DNA from: an uncultured Flavobacteriaceae bacterium
GTDB taxonomy: Bacteria; Bacteroidota; Bacteroidia; Flavobacteriales; Flavobacteriaceae
Length of the DNA stretch: 64,000 nt
Direction of reading: 5' to 3'
Assembly: GCA_947495135.1 (NCBI GenBank)
Contig: CANLXN010000004.1
Coordinates: forward strand, 186,001 to 250,000
Shown one piece after another: positions 20,296 to 29,141 of the stretch (the stretch's first letter is position 1; each line of letters opens with the position of its first letter). The notes beneath the pieces are model-generated. The model was not told where the DNA came from. It saw nothing but the letters and a program-made list of their open reading frames with translations, and made no database searches. The translations under genes were made by a program, and so were the position numbers.

Positions 20296-21582
20296 TTATT
20301 CAGCAATCTTGTCTTTAGTTTTGAAACCCAAAATTATATTGACTAAAACAAATGCAATTACGGCAGGAATTACCCAGCCCATATTTTCGGAAGCTAACGG
20401 AATCATATTTTGAAGACCAACCAATTTTTCTTCGGGAATAATAAATCCAAGAAAATCGGGAATACTGAATAAGAAGGTTATAAAAACAACCACCTTAAAT
20501 ACAAGTGGTGTAGCAAAACGATTTGGCAGAACGTTCAGTAATATGAGCACAATGGTTATTGGATAGATAAACATCAAGGCAGGAAGCGCAATGTTTATAA
20601 TGTAATGGACGTCAAATTGACCAACGGCAACACCAAGAATACAACCCAGCACTGCTGTTATAATGTAGGCTTTTTGGGAATTCTTGAATAACCCTTTTAC
20701 GAAATCTGAAGTACCTGTTACAATTCCAACGGCTGTGGTAAAGCAGGCTAATGCCACCAAAACCGATAAAAATGCTGTTCCTATTTTCCCAAGGGTATTA
20801 ATACTTAGGATTGTGAGTAGCTCGGTTCTATTTTCTATTTCTAAACTTCCACTGTTTGCTGCTCCTAGAGCGATGAGACCTCCGTAAATAATGAACAACC
20901 CAATTCCTGCAATAAGTCCAGCCTTACCAATCATTTTCTTTTTAGCTGCATAATCGAAGGTGCCTTGAAGCGCATATGAAATAACGATCACTCCTCCAAC
21001 CACTACGCCTCCAATTGCGTCAAATGTTTGATATCCCTCAAGAATTCCTGCCGTTAGAGGATTGCTAAAGACAGATCTCCGCAGGGGTTCTGTTTCAGCA
21101 AAAAGACCAATCCCTATTATAACTAGCAGTATCCCTATAATTAATGGTGTTAGAAACTTCCCAATGATACTAAGAATTCTTGTTCGGTTTAGAACAAATA
21201 CCAGCACAAAGACAAAATAAATGGTACTCATCCAAATCGAAGAGATTTCAAAATAAGGTTCGATGGCCATCTCATAGGTGACAGAAGCCGTTCTTGGAGA
21301 AGGTAGTGCAACCGAAATAGCGTATACTATAATGGCATAAATAATAGCGAATATTGGAGAAACCTTATTGGCAAAATCCAACATAGTTCCTTGTAATTTA
21401 GCATATCCATAGATAGCAAGAATAGGAATTACCACCGCGGAGATAGCAAAGCCTAGTGCAACCCACCACCAATTGTCACCAGCGTTATAGCCTAAGAATG
21501 GTGGTAGAATTAAATTTCCAGCACCAAAAAATAAAGAAAAGAGTGCAAATGCAGTAATGAAGGTTTGCCTAGATTGATTCAT
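20296..21582 (-). CDS. brnQ: Branched-chain amino acid transporter (BrnQ/LIVCS family)
   Basis: The 428-residue integral membrane protein has about twelve hydrophobic segments. Its start, TFITAFALFSLFFGAGNLIL, is the signature N-terminus of the LIVCS family, which imports leucine, isoleucine and valine by cation symport. Further family features are the SPRTASVTYEMA and YALQGTFDYAA segments. It is divergent from the alpha/beta hydrolase at 21660. No amino-acid metabolism genes adjoin it. Confidence 0.92.
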   Translation of the reverse strand: MNQSRQTFITAFALFSLFFGAGNLILPPFLGYNAGDNWWWVALGFAISAVVIPILAIYGYAKLQGTMLDFANKVSPIFAIIYAIIVYAISVALPSPRTASVTYEMAIEPYFEISSIWMSTIYFVFVLVFVLNRTRILSIIGKFLTPLIIGILLVIIGIGLFAETEPLRRSVFSNPLTAGILEGYQTFDAIGGVVVGGVIVISYALQGTFDYAAKKKMIGKAGLIAGIGLFIIYGGLIALGAANSGSLEIENRTELLTILSINTLGKIGTAFLSVLVALACFTTAVGIVTGTSDFVKGLFKNSQKAYIITAVLGCILGVAVGQFDVHYIINIALPALMFIYPITIVLILLNVLPNRFATPLVFKVVVFITFLFSIPDFLGFIIPEEKLVGLQNMIPLASENMGWVIPAVIAFVLVNIILGFKTKDKIAE

Positions 21583-21635
21583 AGGTAGTTGAAAAGTTCT
21601 TTTTCTATTAGTTATTAAATACGGTTAGGGTGGTG

Positions 21636-21643
21636 TAACTTTG
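21636..21643 (+). promoter_or_regulatory. -7 element of the alpha/beta hydrolase gene
   Basis: TAACTTTG fits TAnnTTTG exactly, 16 bases before the ATG at 21660. The -33 position reads TTA rather than TTG. Confidence 0.45.
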
Positions 21644-21659
21644 TCCCGAATATAGATAA

Positions 21660-22430
21660 ATGATTTATTACTACAACCAGACACCCGTATTTTACGAGCA
21701 ACAAGGTCAAGGTCCAGTGCTTGTTTTGCTTCATGGATTTTTAGAAAGCTCCACCATTTGGGATTCTTTTATTCTGAAACTTTCCGCAAGTAAAACCCTC
21801 ATAACCATTGATCTCCCAGGCCACGGTAAAAGCGGCTGTTTGGATACTGTGCATAGCATGGAAACTATGGCAAAAGTGGTAAACAGCGTATTGACGTATT
21901 TAGATATTTCTTCGGCAACTTTCTTAGGACATTCCATGGGAGGATATGTCGCACTGGCCTATATAGAACTATTTGAACAAAGTGTAGACCGAATAATTCT
22001 ACTTAATTCAACCACACTAGGGGATAGCCCAGAGCGCAAATTAAATCGAGATCGTGCTTTAAAGCTTATTTCAAAAAATAAGGACACATTTATAAGTATG
22101 GCAATTAACAATTTGTTTGTTGAAGGGTCTCGTAAGAACTACGCTTCCGTAATTGAGCAATTAAAAAAAGAAGCAATGTCTTTTCCTCTAGAAGGTATCA
22201 ACGCGGCGATACGAGGAATGAGGAATCGAAAAGACAGAACTGAGGTCCTCAAAAATTTCAGCAGAAAAAAACAAATTATTTGTGGCACAGATGATCCAAT
22301 AGTCCCTCTTTCTTCTTCTCGGGACATAGCTGAAGGGACCGAATGTGAGTTAATTGTCTTGGATGGAGGGCATATGATTTGGTCGGAAAAGACTGACGAA
22401 TGTGTTAAAATTATACATTTAATCGATTAA
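21660..22430 (+). CDS. Alpha/beta hydrolase
   Basis: The 256-residue protein has a complete alpha/beta-hydrolase core: oxyanion segment LLHGFLESSTIWD, nucleophile Ser92 in LGHSMGGYVA, an acid in CGTDDPIVP and the catalytic His in LDGGHMIWSE. Size and layout resemble the MenH/BioH/esterase group, but the substrate cannot be told. It is cytoplasmic (no signal peptide). The two zinc-ribbon mini-proteins follow 53 bases downstream. Confidence 0.88.
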   Translation: MIYYYNQTPVFYEQQGQGPVLVLLHGFLESSTIWDSFILKLSASKTLITIDLPGHGKSGCLDTVHSMETMAKVVNSVLTYLDISSATFLGHSMGGYVALAYIELFEQSVDRIILLNSTTLGDSPERKLNRDRALKLISKNKDTFISMAINNLFVEGSRKNYASVIEQLKKEAMSFPLEGINAAIRGMRNRKDRTEVLKNFSRKKQIICGTDDPIVPLSSSRDIAEGTECELIVLDGGHMIWSEKTDECVKIIHLID

Positions 22431-22483
22431 TTATTCTTTTTAACGGATTTTTATGTATGTTTATAGTCCCAAATTAATATATC

Positions 22484-22732
22484 ATGAAACAAAATTCCCC
22501 TAAAAAAGTAAGTCCACTAGCAGGAATTGTGTGTGGAACCTTAGGTCACAGCTACGTAATTACCCGTCAAATCACCCATCATATCAACGAATATGAATGT
22601 GCAAATTGCGGCAAAGAAGTCACTAATAACTTTAGTGGAGCTTTTGAAAACCTTACCATTAGGAATCGACAGGTGAACACTTCTTTATCTTCATTATTTC
22701 AAAAGAAACAACGCAGAAGCCTTAGTCTTTAG
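22484..22732 (+). CDS. Small zinc-ribbon-like protein, first of a tandem pair
   Basis: This 82-residue protein contains Cys17-x4-His22-x16-Cys39-x2-Cys42, a plausible single zinc site, within G-H-S-Y and EYECANCGKE segments. The tail is basic and unstructured-looking. The same spacing recurs exactly in the next gene, so the two are paralogues. The pattern resembles the DUF1660-type mini zinc fingers seen in bacterial and phage genomes; that link is tentative. No function is known. Confidence 0.7.
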   Translation: MKQNSPKKVSPLAGIVCGTLGHSYVITRQITHHINEYECANCGKEVTNNFSGAFENLTIRNRQVNTSLSSLFQKKQRRSLSL

Positions 22733-22749
22733 ATCACATATAGGTTAGC

Positions 22750-22953
22750 ATGAAGAAATTAAAATGCAAAATAATTGGACATCGATTTATTTCTTTAAAA
22801 AAGCCGGATTCGCTTACGAAGGAATATCAATGTGCTTGCTGTAAACAAAAATTTACGCAAGATGGTTATGGTCAAATCATAAAACTAACCAAGTATTGGG
22901 AAGAGAATAATTTACTTTTTGAGCAATACTTTGACCGCAAAACGGTTGTTTAA
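22750..22953 (+). CDS. Small zinc-ribbon-like protein, second of a tandem pair
   Basis: The 67-residue product has Cys6-x4-His11-x16-Cys28-x2-Cys31, identical in spacing to its neighbour, in the context CKIIGHRF and EYQCACCK. The start lies 17 bases after the upstream stop, so the pair is probably co-transcribed. The C-terminal half (YWEENNLLFEQYF) differs completely from that of its paralogue. Its stop codon abuts the stop of the convergent thiL gene with no base between. Confidence 0.7.
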   Translation: MKKLKCKIIGHRFISLKKPDSLTKEYQCACCKQKFTQDGYGQIIKLTKYWEENNLLFEQYFDRKTVV

Positions 22954-24006
22954 CTATTCTTCTTTAATTGAATTCCAACCACGAGCGATCAGTGGTATTT
23001 TCGTATTTGCTCGAGTTATTAAATGAATTCCTTCCGAGTTATTAGTCATATGTCCAATAACTGTGAGATGAGGATTGGCTTTAATTTTCGGAAAATCTTC
23101 ATTACTAATTGTAAAAAGCAATTCGTAATCTTCCCCTCCACTAAGCGCTATAGTAGTACTGTCTAGATTGAATTCTTCGCAAGTTGAAATTACCTGCGGA
23201 TCCAACGGAATTTTGTCTTCATATAAATTACAACCAACAGTCGAACTTTTGCAAAGGTGAATTACTTCACTAGACAAACCATCACTAACGTCGATCATAG
23301 CCGTAGGAATAACGTCTAGTTCATTGAGCAATGCTGGAATATCTTTCCGAGCTTCTGGTTTTAACTGTCTTTCGACCAAATAAGTATAGTTTTCTAATTC
23401 TGGTTGCGCATTTGGATTGGCCTTAAACACTTGCTTCTCGCGCTCAAGGACTTGTAAACCAAGATATGCAGCGCCCAAATCTCCAGTAACAACAAGTAAA
23501 TCATTTTCCTTTGCTCCACTTCTGTATGCCACCTTCTTTTCTAACACTTCACCAATGGCAGTGATGCTGATGAGCAAACCAGAGGTGGAAGAAGTGGTGT
23601 CTCCACCAATAACATCTACCTTGTAAACATGAGCCGCCGTTTTTATGCCGTCGTATAATTCTTCCAATGCCTCTACTGGAAAGCGATTGGAAACAGCGAT
23701 TGAAACCGTGATATGTGTTGCAACTGCATTCATAGCATAGACATCGCTTAGATTCACCATGACTGCTTTGTAACCCAAATGTTTGAGCGGCATATAACTC
23801 AAATCAAAATGCACCCCTTCAACAAGCAAATCGGTTGTAACAACCGTTTGCATCTGTTCATCCATTTTTAAAACAGCCGCATCATCTCCAATACCTTTGA
23901 TGGTGGAAGTTCGTTCTATTTTAATATTAGAGGTGAGGTGATCTATTAAACCAAATTCCCCTAATTCGGAAATACTTGTTTTCGCCGTGTTTTTGTTTTC
24001 GAACAT
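22954..24006 (-). CDS. thiL: Thiamine-monophosphate kinase
   Basis: The 350-residue ATP-dependent kinase converts thiamine phosphate to thiamine diphosphate. Family motifs seen are the N-terminal GIGDDAAVL (ATP/Mg), TTDLLVEGVHFD, the acidic metal-binding VIGGDTTSS and MIDVSDGLSSE, and the late SGGEDYELLFT. Length is typical. No other thi genes are nearby, so it is a lone salvage/biosynthesis gene here. An exact -7 element lies 18 bases upstream of the start. Confidence 0.95.
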   Translation of the reverse strand: MFENKNTAKTSISELGEFGLIDHLTSNIKIERTSTIKGIGDDAAVLKMDEQMQTVVTTDLLVEGVHFDLSYMPLKHLGYKAVMVNLSDVYAMNAVATHITVSIAVSNRFPVEALEELYDGIKTAAHVYKVDVIGGDTTSSTSGLLISITAIGEVLEKKVAYRSGAKENDLLVVTGDLGAAYLGLQVLEREKQVFKANPNAQPELENYTYLVERQLKPEARKDIPALLNELDVIPTAMIDVSDGLSSEVIHLCKSSTVGCNLYEDKIPLDPQVISTCEEFNLDSTTIALSGGEDYELLFTISNEDFPKIKANPHLTVIGHMTNNSEGIHLITRANTKIPLIARGWNSIKEE

Positions 24007-24024
24007 ACTTATTTATTGAATTTG

Positions 24025-24032
24025 CAAAAATA
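24025..24032 (-). promoter_or_regulatory. -7 element of thiL
   Basis: TATTTTTG on the minus strand, 18 bases before the thiL ATG at 24006. No TTG is visible at the expected -33 position. Confidence 0.5.
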
Positions 24033-24174
24033 CAGCATCGAAACTTAAAAAAGCCTTCTTTTTTTAAGAATCCTAAGCATGATAGGGTCTCTCAGAAGTT
24101 AAAATACCTCACTTAAATCTCCTATTCTTCTAATATTCGCCCCTATTTTAACACATATAACCACTTTAATTTAT

Positions 24175-24182
24175 TAGATTTG
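24175..24182 (+). promoter_or_regulatory. -7 element at the head of the LVIVD/MbnP cluster
   Basis: TAGATTTG fits TAnnTTTG, 23 bases before the first LVIVD gene's ATG at 24206. It is the only good promoter seen before the six-gene cluster. The -33 element is not recognisable. Confidence 0.45.
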
Positions 24183-24205
24183 GCAGCACAACTAATTTTA
24201 CTCTA

Positions 24206-25642
24206 ATGAAACAATTTCTACTCACCGCAGGGTTTTTGCTCGCGACCACAATTTCAATTGCTCAGACGCCTTGCGTTAACGGCTTTGCAGGTTCTTATCC
24301 ATGTAATGGTTATGACCTTCTTTCGTTTATTCCTTGGACTACTTTTGGAGCGACTAATGCCAACGATTCATGGGGCTGGACAGATCCTCAAGACGGAAAA
24401 GAATATGCATTGGTTGGCGTGCGAAATGGAGTAGCGTTTGTAGATATCTCTGACCCTGTTAATCCAGTGTATTTAGGAAAATTACCAACACATACTTCCG
24501 CAACCTTATGGAGAGATGTTAAAGTATATCAAAATTATGCTTTTGTGGTTAGTGAAGCAGGTGGGCATGGAATGCAGGTCTTTGATTTAACACGTCTGCG
24601 CAGCGTTAACAATCCGCCAGAAACATTTACTGAAGACGCGCACTATGGCGGTTTTGGAAATGCTCACAACCTAGTGATCAATGAGAGCGAAGGATTTGCG
24701 TACGGTGTAGGAACAGGAACTTTCAACGGAGGCCCTCATTTTGTGGATATTTCAGATCCATTAAATCCTACCGCAGCAGGTGGTTATAGTCTTGGAGGTT
24801 ATAGCCATGACGGACAAGTAGTTACTTATAACGGACCCGACGCAGACTATGCGGGTCGAACCATATACATTGGAAGTAACACTTCGGATATTGTGATTGC
24901 AGATATTACAGACAAATCGAATCCAACAACGATTTCAACCATTCAATACCCAAACACGTCTTATACACACCAAGGCTGGTTTACGGATGATCAGAAATAT
25001 TTCATCTTGGGAGATGAGATCGACGAACTAGACTTTGGATTCAATACTAGAAACATTATTTTCGACTTTAGCGATCTGGACAATCCGTCACTTACTTTTG
25101 AATACTACGGCCCAACTCCAGCAACAGATCACAATGCTTACGTTAAAGGAGATATGTTGTACTTGGCAAACTATAAAGCAGGCGTACGAATGATCGACAT
25201 TTCTGATATAGAAAATGAAAACTTTACCGAAGTTGGGTACTTTGATGTCTATCCATCTAACAATAGTGCTGGTTACGATGGCGCTTGGAACGTATACCCT
25301 TACTTTGAAAGTGGAAATCTATTAGTTTCCTCACTAACCTACAGTGATAATAACTATTTAGGCGGAATGTATATCATTAGAGCTTCCGATTTAGCTACTG
25401 AAGATGTTGCTTTAAAAAGTGGTCTTAAAATACTTCCAAATCCAGCTACTAATACTATCAATATTTCTTCTGAAAACACATCGATTACTTCTATTCAAAT
25501 AGTAGACATGGTTGGAAAAGTGCTCTTTTCAGAAGCGAACACGAACACCCTAAATAAAGCAATAGACATTTCGTCATATGCTGAAGGAATCTATTTTGTA
25601 AACGTTAACAACTCTGTAACTAAAAAAATAATTAAACAGTAA
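24206..25642 (+). CDS. Choice-of-anchor B family (LVIVD) protein with T9SS sorting domain, copy 1
   Basis: The 478-residue protein has a signal peptide (MKQFLLTAGFLLATTISIAQ), a beta-propeller-like body made of LVIVD-type units (AFVDISDPVNP, HFVDISDPLNP, VIADITDKSNP, RMIDISDIEN) and a C-terminal type IX secretion sorting domain starting at ILPNPATNTINIS. This is the choice-of-anchor B family. Histidines are strongly conserved among the three copies here (LPTHT, GGHGMQ, DAHYGGFGNAHN, YSHDGQ, YTHQGW, DHNAY), which would suit a metal-binding role, though none is proven. It leads a six-gene cluster ending in MbnP- and MbnH-like genes. Expected location: outside the cell or on its surface. Confidence 0.88.
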   Translation: MKQFLLTAGFLLATTISIAQTPCVNGFAGSYPCNGYDLLSFIPWTTFGATNANDSWGWTDPQDGKEYALVGVRNGVAFVDISDPVNPVYLGKLPTHTSATLWRDVKVYQNYAFVVSEAGGHGMQVFDLTRLRSVNNPPETFTEDAHYGGFGNAHNLVINESEGFAYGVGTGTFNGGPHFVDISDPLNPTAAGGYSLGGYSHDGQVVTYNGPDADYAGRTIYIGSNTSDIVIADITDKSNPTTISTIQYPNTSYTHQGWFTDDQKYFILGDEIDELDFGFNTRNIIFDFSDLDNPSLTFEYYGPTPATDHNAYVKGDMLYLANYKAGVRMIDISDIENENFTEVGYFDVYPSNNSAGYDGAWNVYPYFESGNLLVSSLTYSDNNYLGGMYIIRASDLATEDVALKSGLKILPNPATNTINISSENTSITSIQIVDMVGKVLFSEANTNTLNKAIDISSYAEGIYFVNVNNSVTKKIIKQ

Positions 25643-25683
25643 TATTAATAAAACCCCTTTTAAACCTACTTAACTATTTAACT

Positions 25684-27603
25684 ATGAAAAAATTATACAT
25701 ACTAGCTGCACTGTTCGCATCTCAATTTGCGATCGCGCAAACACCATGTACTGGTGGTAGTGCAGGACCATATGCCTGTAATGGCTATGACCTCCAATCT
25801 GAAATCAATCTTGGCACCTTAAATGCCGGTTCGGGAAATGACTCTTGGGGATGGACAGACGCGTTGGACGGCAAGGAATACGCTCTTATTGGCCTAAGTA
25901 ATGGAACGGCCTTTATTGATATCTCAGATCCAATTAACCCAGTTTATCTAGGTAAGCTTCCTACACACACTAACAGTAGCTCATGGAGAGATGTAAAGAC
26001 CTATAACAACCATGCTTTTATTGTAAGTGAAGCTGGTGGTCACGGAATGCAGGTGTTCGATCTAACACGTTTACGTAATGTTACTAGTCCTCCTGTTACC
26101 TTTACAGAAGACGCACATTTTGATGAATTTGGAAGCGCTCATAATATTATTATTAACGAGGATACTGGATATGCGTATCCCGTTGGAGCTGGGCCATTTA
26201 ACGGTGGACCTATCTTCGTAAATATCCAAGACCCTTTAAACCCAGTTGGTGAAGGTGGATGGGGAACAGACGATTACAGTCACGATGCCCAAGTAGTGAC
26301 CTATAATGGGCCTGACACAGATTACACTGGAAGAGAGATTCTTATTGGTAGTAATGAAAATGAAGTAGTGATTGTAGATATTACAGACAAATCTAACCCG
26401 CAGAACATTTCAACTATTAGCTATTCTAACGTGGGATACACACACCAAGGATGGTTTACCGAAGATGAAACTTATTTCATTTTGGGTGATGAAACAGACG
26501 AATTAGGTGTTGGGTTTAACACAAGAACTGTTGTTTTTGACTTTACAGATCTTGACAATCCTGCTTTTCACTTCGAGCACTTTGGAGCTACCGCTGCCAT
26601 TGATCACAACGGATATGTAGTAGGAGACAAATACTACATGGCTAACTACCGCGCTGGAATTCGCATTATGGACGTAAGTAACATTGCCGCTGGAAGCATT
26701 AGTGAAATTGGCTTTTTCGATAGCTACCCTGGAAGTAATAATGCTAATTTTGATGGTGCATGGAGCGTCTATCCTTATTTTGGAAGTGGAAACATTGTAA
26801 TTAGTGATATTGACAGAGGATTCCTTTTAGTTAAATCTTCAGAAGAAGACACTGAAGGACCTATTGCTGTTTGTCAAAACTTTACAGCTCAATTAGGAAA
26901 TGATGGAGAAGTAATTGTTTCTGGTAATGATGTAGACGGTGGGTCTAGTGATAATAGTGGTTCATTCACAGTTACTCTTAGCGAAAATACATTCGACTGT
27001 TCACATATAGGAACAACAACTACAGTAACAGTTACAGTGACCGATCCAACTGGAAACACCGATACTTGTACTGCAGATATTACAGTGGAGGACATCTTAG
27101 GACCTACCTTCGACTGTTTTGAAGATACGACCGTAACTTACAATGAGGATGATAATTTCTTCGTGTTACCAGACTACATAGCTAGTGGAGATGTGTCTGC
27201 TACAGACAATTGTTCTACCGGACTAAGCTTATCTCAAAATCCTGCCGCAGGGACTGAATTAACTGAAGGAGTTTATACCATCTCGTTTGAAAGTACCGAC
27301 GATCAAGGAAATACAACCGATTGTTCATTCGAACTAACTGTTGAAGAAATATTAGGAGTTGGTGATGTAAGCTTAAATGCAGGTATCTCTATCTTCCCTA
27401 ACCCTGCTTCTAATGTTATCACCGTATCATCTTCGAATCAAAATCTAACGAGCGTTAGAATTGTTGACATCGCTGGAAAAACATTAATTGATGTAAGCAA
27501 TGTGAATTTAGAAAGTCAGACTATTGATATTTCTACATTGGCTCAAGGAGTATACTTCGTCAACATAAATAACGAAATAACTAAAAGAATCACAAAGAAA
27601 TAG
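25684..27603 (+). CDS. Choice-of-anchor B (LVIVD) protein with HYR insert and T9SS domain, copy 2
   Basis: This 639-residue paralogue has the same signal peptide, LVIVD propeller and histidine set as its neighbours. It carries an extra ~160-residue segment (about 390-555) before the sorting domain: two Ig-like HYR units with paired cysteines (PIAVCQNFTAQL ... FDCSHIG ... DTCTADITV, then PTFDCFEDTTV ... DNCSTG ... TDCSFEL). HYR modules usually mediate adhesion or spacing in secreted Bacteroidota proteins. The T9SS domain begins at ISIFPNPASNVI. It lies 41 bases after copy 1, and a 20-bp hairpin follows it before copy 3. Confidence 0.88.
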   Translation: MKKLYILAALFASQFAIAQTPCTGGSAGPYACNGYDLQSEINLGTLNAGSGNDSWGWTDALDGKEYALIGLSNGTAFIDISDPINPVYLGKLPTHTNSSSWRDVKTYNNHAFIVSEAGGHGMQVFDLTRLRNVTSPPVTFTEDAHFDEFGSAHNIIINEDTGYAYPVGAGPFNGGPIFVNIQDPLNPVGEGGWGTDDYSHDAQVVTYNGPDTDYTGREILIGSNENEVVIVDITDKSNPQNISTISYSNVGYTHQGWFTEDETYFILGDETDELGVGFNTRTVVFDFTDLDNPAFHFEHFGATAAIDHNGYVVGDKYYMANYRAGIRIMDVSNIAAGSISEIGFFDSYPGSNNANFDGAWSVYPYFGSGNIVISDIDRGFLLVKSSEEDTEGPIAVCQNFTAQLGNDGEVIVSGNDVDGGSSDNSGSFTVTLSENTFDCSHIGTTTTVTVTVTDPTGNTDTCTADITVEDILGPTFDCFEDTTVTYNEDDNFFVLPDYIASGDVSATDNCSTGLSLSQNPAAGTELTEGVYTISFESTDDQGNTTDCSFELTVEEILGVGDVSLNAGISIFPNPASNVITVSSSNQNLTSVRIVDIAGKTLIDVSNVNLESQTIDISTLAQGVYFVNINNEITKRITKK

Positions 27604-27638
27604 TGATTTTGTTGTATTTTTGTTAAAATAATAGGTGT

Positions 27639-27684
27639 TAGAACTATAAATAATGATAAATTCGTATCATTATTTATAGTTCTA
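27639..27684 (+). repeat. Perfect 20-bp inverted repeat between LVIVD copies 2 and 3
   Basis: Bases 27639-27658 pair perfectly with 27665-27684 around a 6-base loop (AATTCG). The stem is AT-rich, with the core AGAACTATAAATAATGATA. There is no T-run after it, so it is not a textbook intrinsic terminator. An mRNA-stabilising or processing hairpin, a weak attenuator or a protein-binding site are all possible. Confidence 0.9.
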
Positions 27685-27721
27685 TTCATAATTTATCAAT
27701 CAATAAATAAATCTCATACAA

Positions 27722-29131
27722 ATGAAAAAGATTACCTCACTATTAATGATCATGTCCAGTGTATTTGCGTTGGCACAAGTTCCATGTGTTGGTGGTGTGG
27801 CCAGTGGCCGCCCATGTAACAACTTCGATCTTCAATCTACTATAACTCTTGGTCAAATGGGAGCATCTGGTGGAAACGATTCTTGGGGGTGGACAGATCC
27901 ACAAGACGGTACCGAATATGCACTTATTGGCTTAAACAACGGTACTGCATTTATCGACATCTCAGATCCGGTTAATCCAATTTACCTTGGAAAACTTCCT
28001 ACACATACATCTTCAAGTACTTGGAGAGATATAAAAGTATACAGTGATCACGCATTTATTGTGAGTGAAGCTGGCGGACACGGAATGCAAGTTTTTGACT
28101 TGACGCGTCTAAGAAATGTGCCTTCACCTCCGCAAACCTTTACAGAGGATGCTCACTATGGTGGTTTTGGTAGTGCTCACAACATTGTAATTAACGAAGA
28201 CACTGGATATGCCTATCCAGTTGGAACAGATCTTTTCAATGGAGGTCCAAATTTTATTAATATCCAAGACCCATTAAACCCTGTATTTGAAGGAGGTTAT
28301 TCTCAAGATGATTACAGCCACGATGCACAAGTTCTTACTTACAACGGACCAGATACAGAACACGTTGGAAAAGAAATTCTAATTGGAAGTAACGAAAATG
28401 AAGTAGTAGTGGTGGACATTACAAGCAAATCAAACCCTATTGCTATAGGAGCCAGCAGTTATACACAGGTTGGTTATACACACCAAGGTTGGTTTACAGA
28501 AGATGAACGTTATTTTATAGTTGGTGACGAATTAGATGAGTCCGATTTCGGATTCAATACAAGAACCCTTGTATTTGATATGCTCGATCTAGACAATCCA
28601 ACATTGGCATTCGAACACTTTGGAGAAACTCCTGCAATCGACCATAACGGTTATGTTGTAGGTGACTTATATTATATGGCTAACTATACTGCCGGAATGC
28701 GCGTTCTTGACATAAGCGACATCGCAAACGGGTCTATTTCTGAAATGGGCTTTTTCGACACGTATCCACAAAACAATAATGCTGGTTTTTCAGGAACTTG
28801 GAATGTGTATCCTTTCTTTGCCAGTGGAAACATTGTGATCTCAGGAGGACAAGGATTTCACCTAGCGAAAGAATCTAGTGACCTAGGTATTAATGACCAA
28901 GACAATACTAACTTCTCAATGTACCCTAATCCAACTAAAACTTCAGTTACCATCACTTCCAAAAATGAGGCGATTACACAAATTGAAATTTTCAATGTTT
29001 TAGGACAGCGAGTATACAGCGAGAACTCTTCAAACAATACTTCTACAACCTTAGACGTTTCTAATTTAAATTCAGGAATGTATATGGTGCAAATAAACGG
29101 TAATACAACGAAGAGATTAATCGTGAATTAA
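27722..29131 (+). CDS. Choice-of-anchor B (LVIVD) protein with T9SS sorting domain, copy 3
   Basis: The 469-residue product repeats the layout of copy 1: signal peptide (MKKITSLLMIMSSVFALAQ), LVIVD propeller with the same conserved histidine motifs (LPTHT, GGHGMQVFD, DAHYGGFGSAHN, YSHDAQ, YTHQGW, DHNGY), and a T9SS type A sorting domain from FSMYPNPTKTSV to the C-terminus. The sorting domain differs clearly from those of copies 1 and 2 although the propeller is close to them, so the domain may have been exchanged. The next gene begins 10 bases after its stop. Confidence 0.88.
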   Translation: MKKITSLLMIMSSVFALAQVPCVGGVASGRPCNNFDLQSTITLGQMGASGGNDSWGWTDPQDGTEYALIGLNNGTAFIDISDPVNPIYLGKLPTHTSSSTWRDIKVYSDHAFIVSEAGGHGMQVFDLTRLRNVPSPPQTFTEDAHYGGFGSAHNIVINEDTGYAYPVGTDLFNGGPNFINIQDPLNPVFEGGYSQDDYSHDAQVLTYNGPDTEHVGKEILIGSNENEVVVVDITSKSNPIAIGASSYTQVGYTHQGWFTEDERYFIVGDELDESDFGFNTRTLVFDMLDLDNPTLAFEHFGETPAIDHNGYVVGDLYYMANYTAGMRVLDISDIANGSISEMGFFDTYPQNNNAGFSGTWNVYPFFASGNIVISGGQGFHLAKESSDLGINDQDNTNFSMYPNPTKTSVTITSKNEAITQIEIFNVLGQRVYSENSSNNTSTTLDVSNLNSGMYMVQINGNTTKRLIVN

Positions 29132-29141
29132 TTGATTTAAA

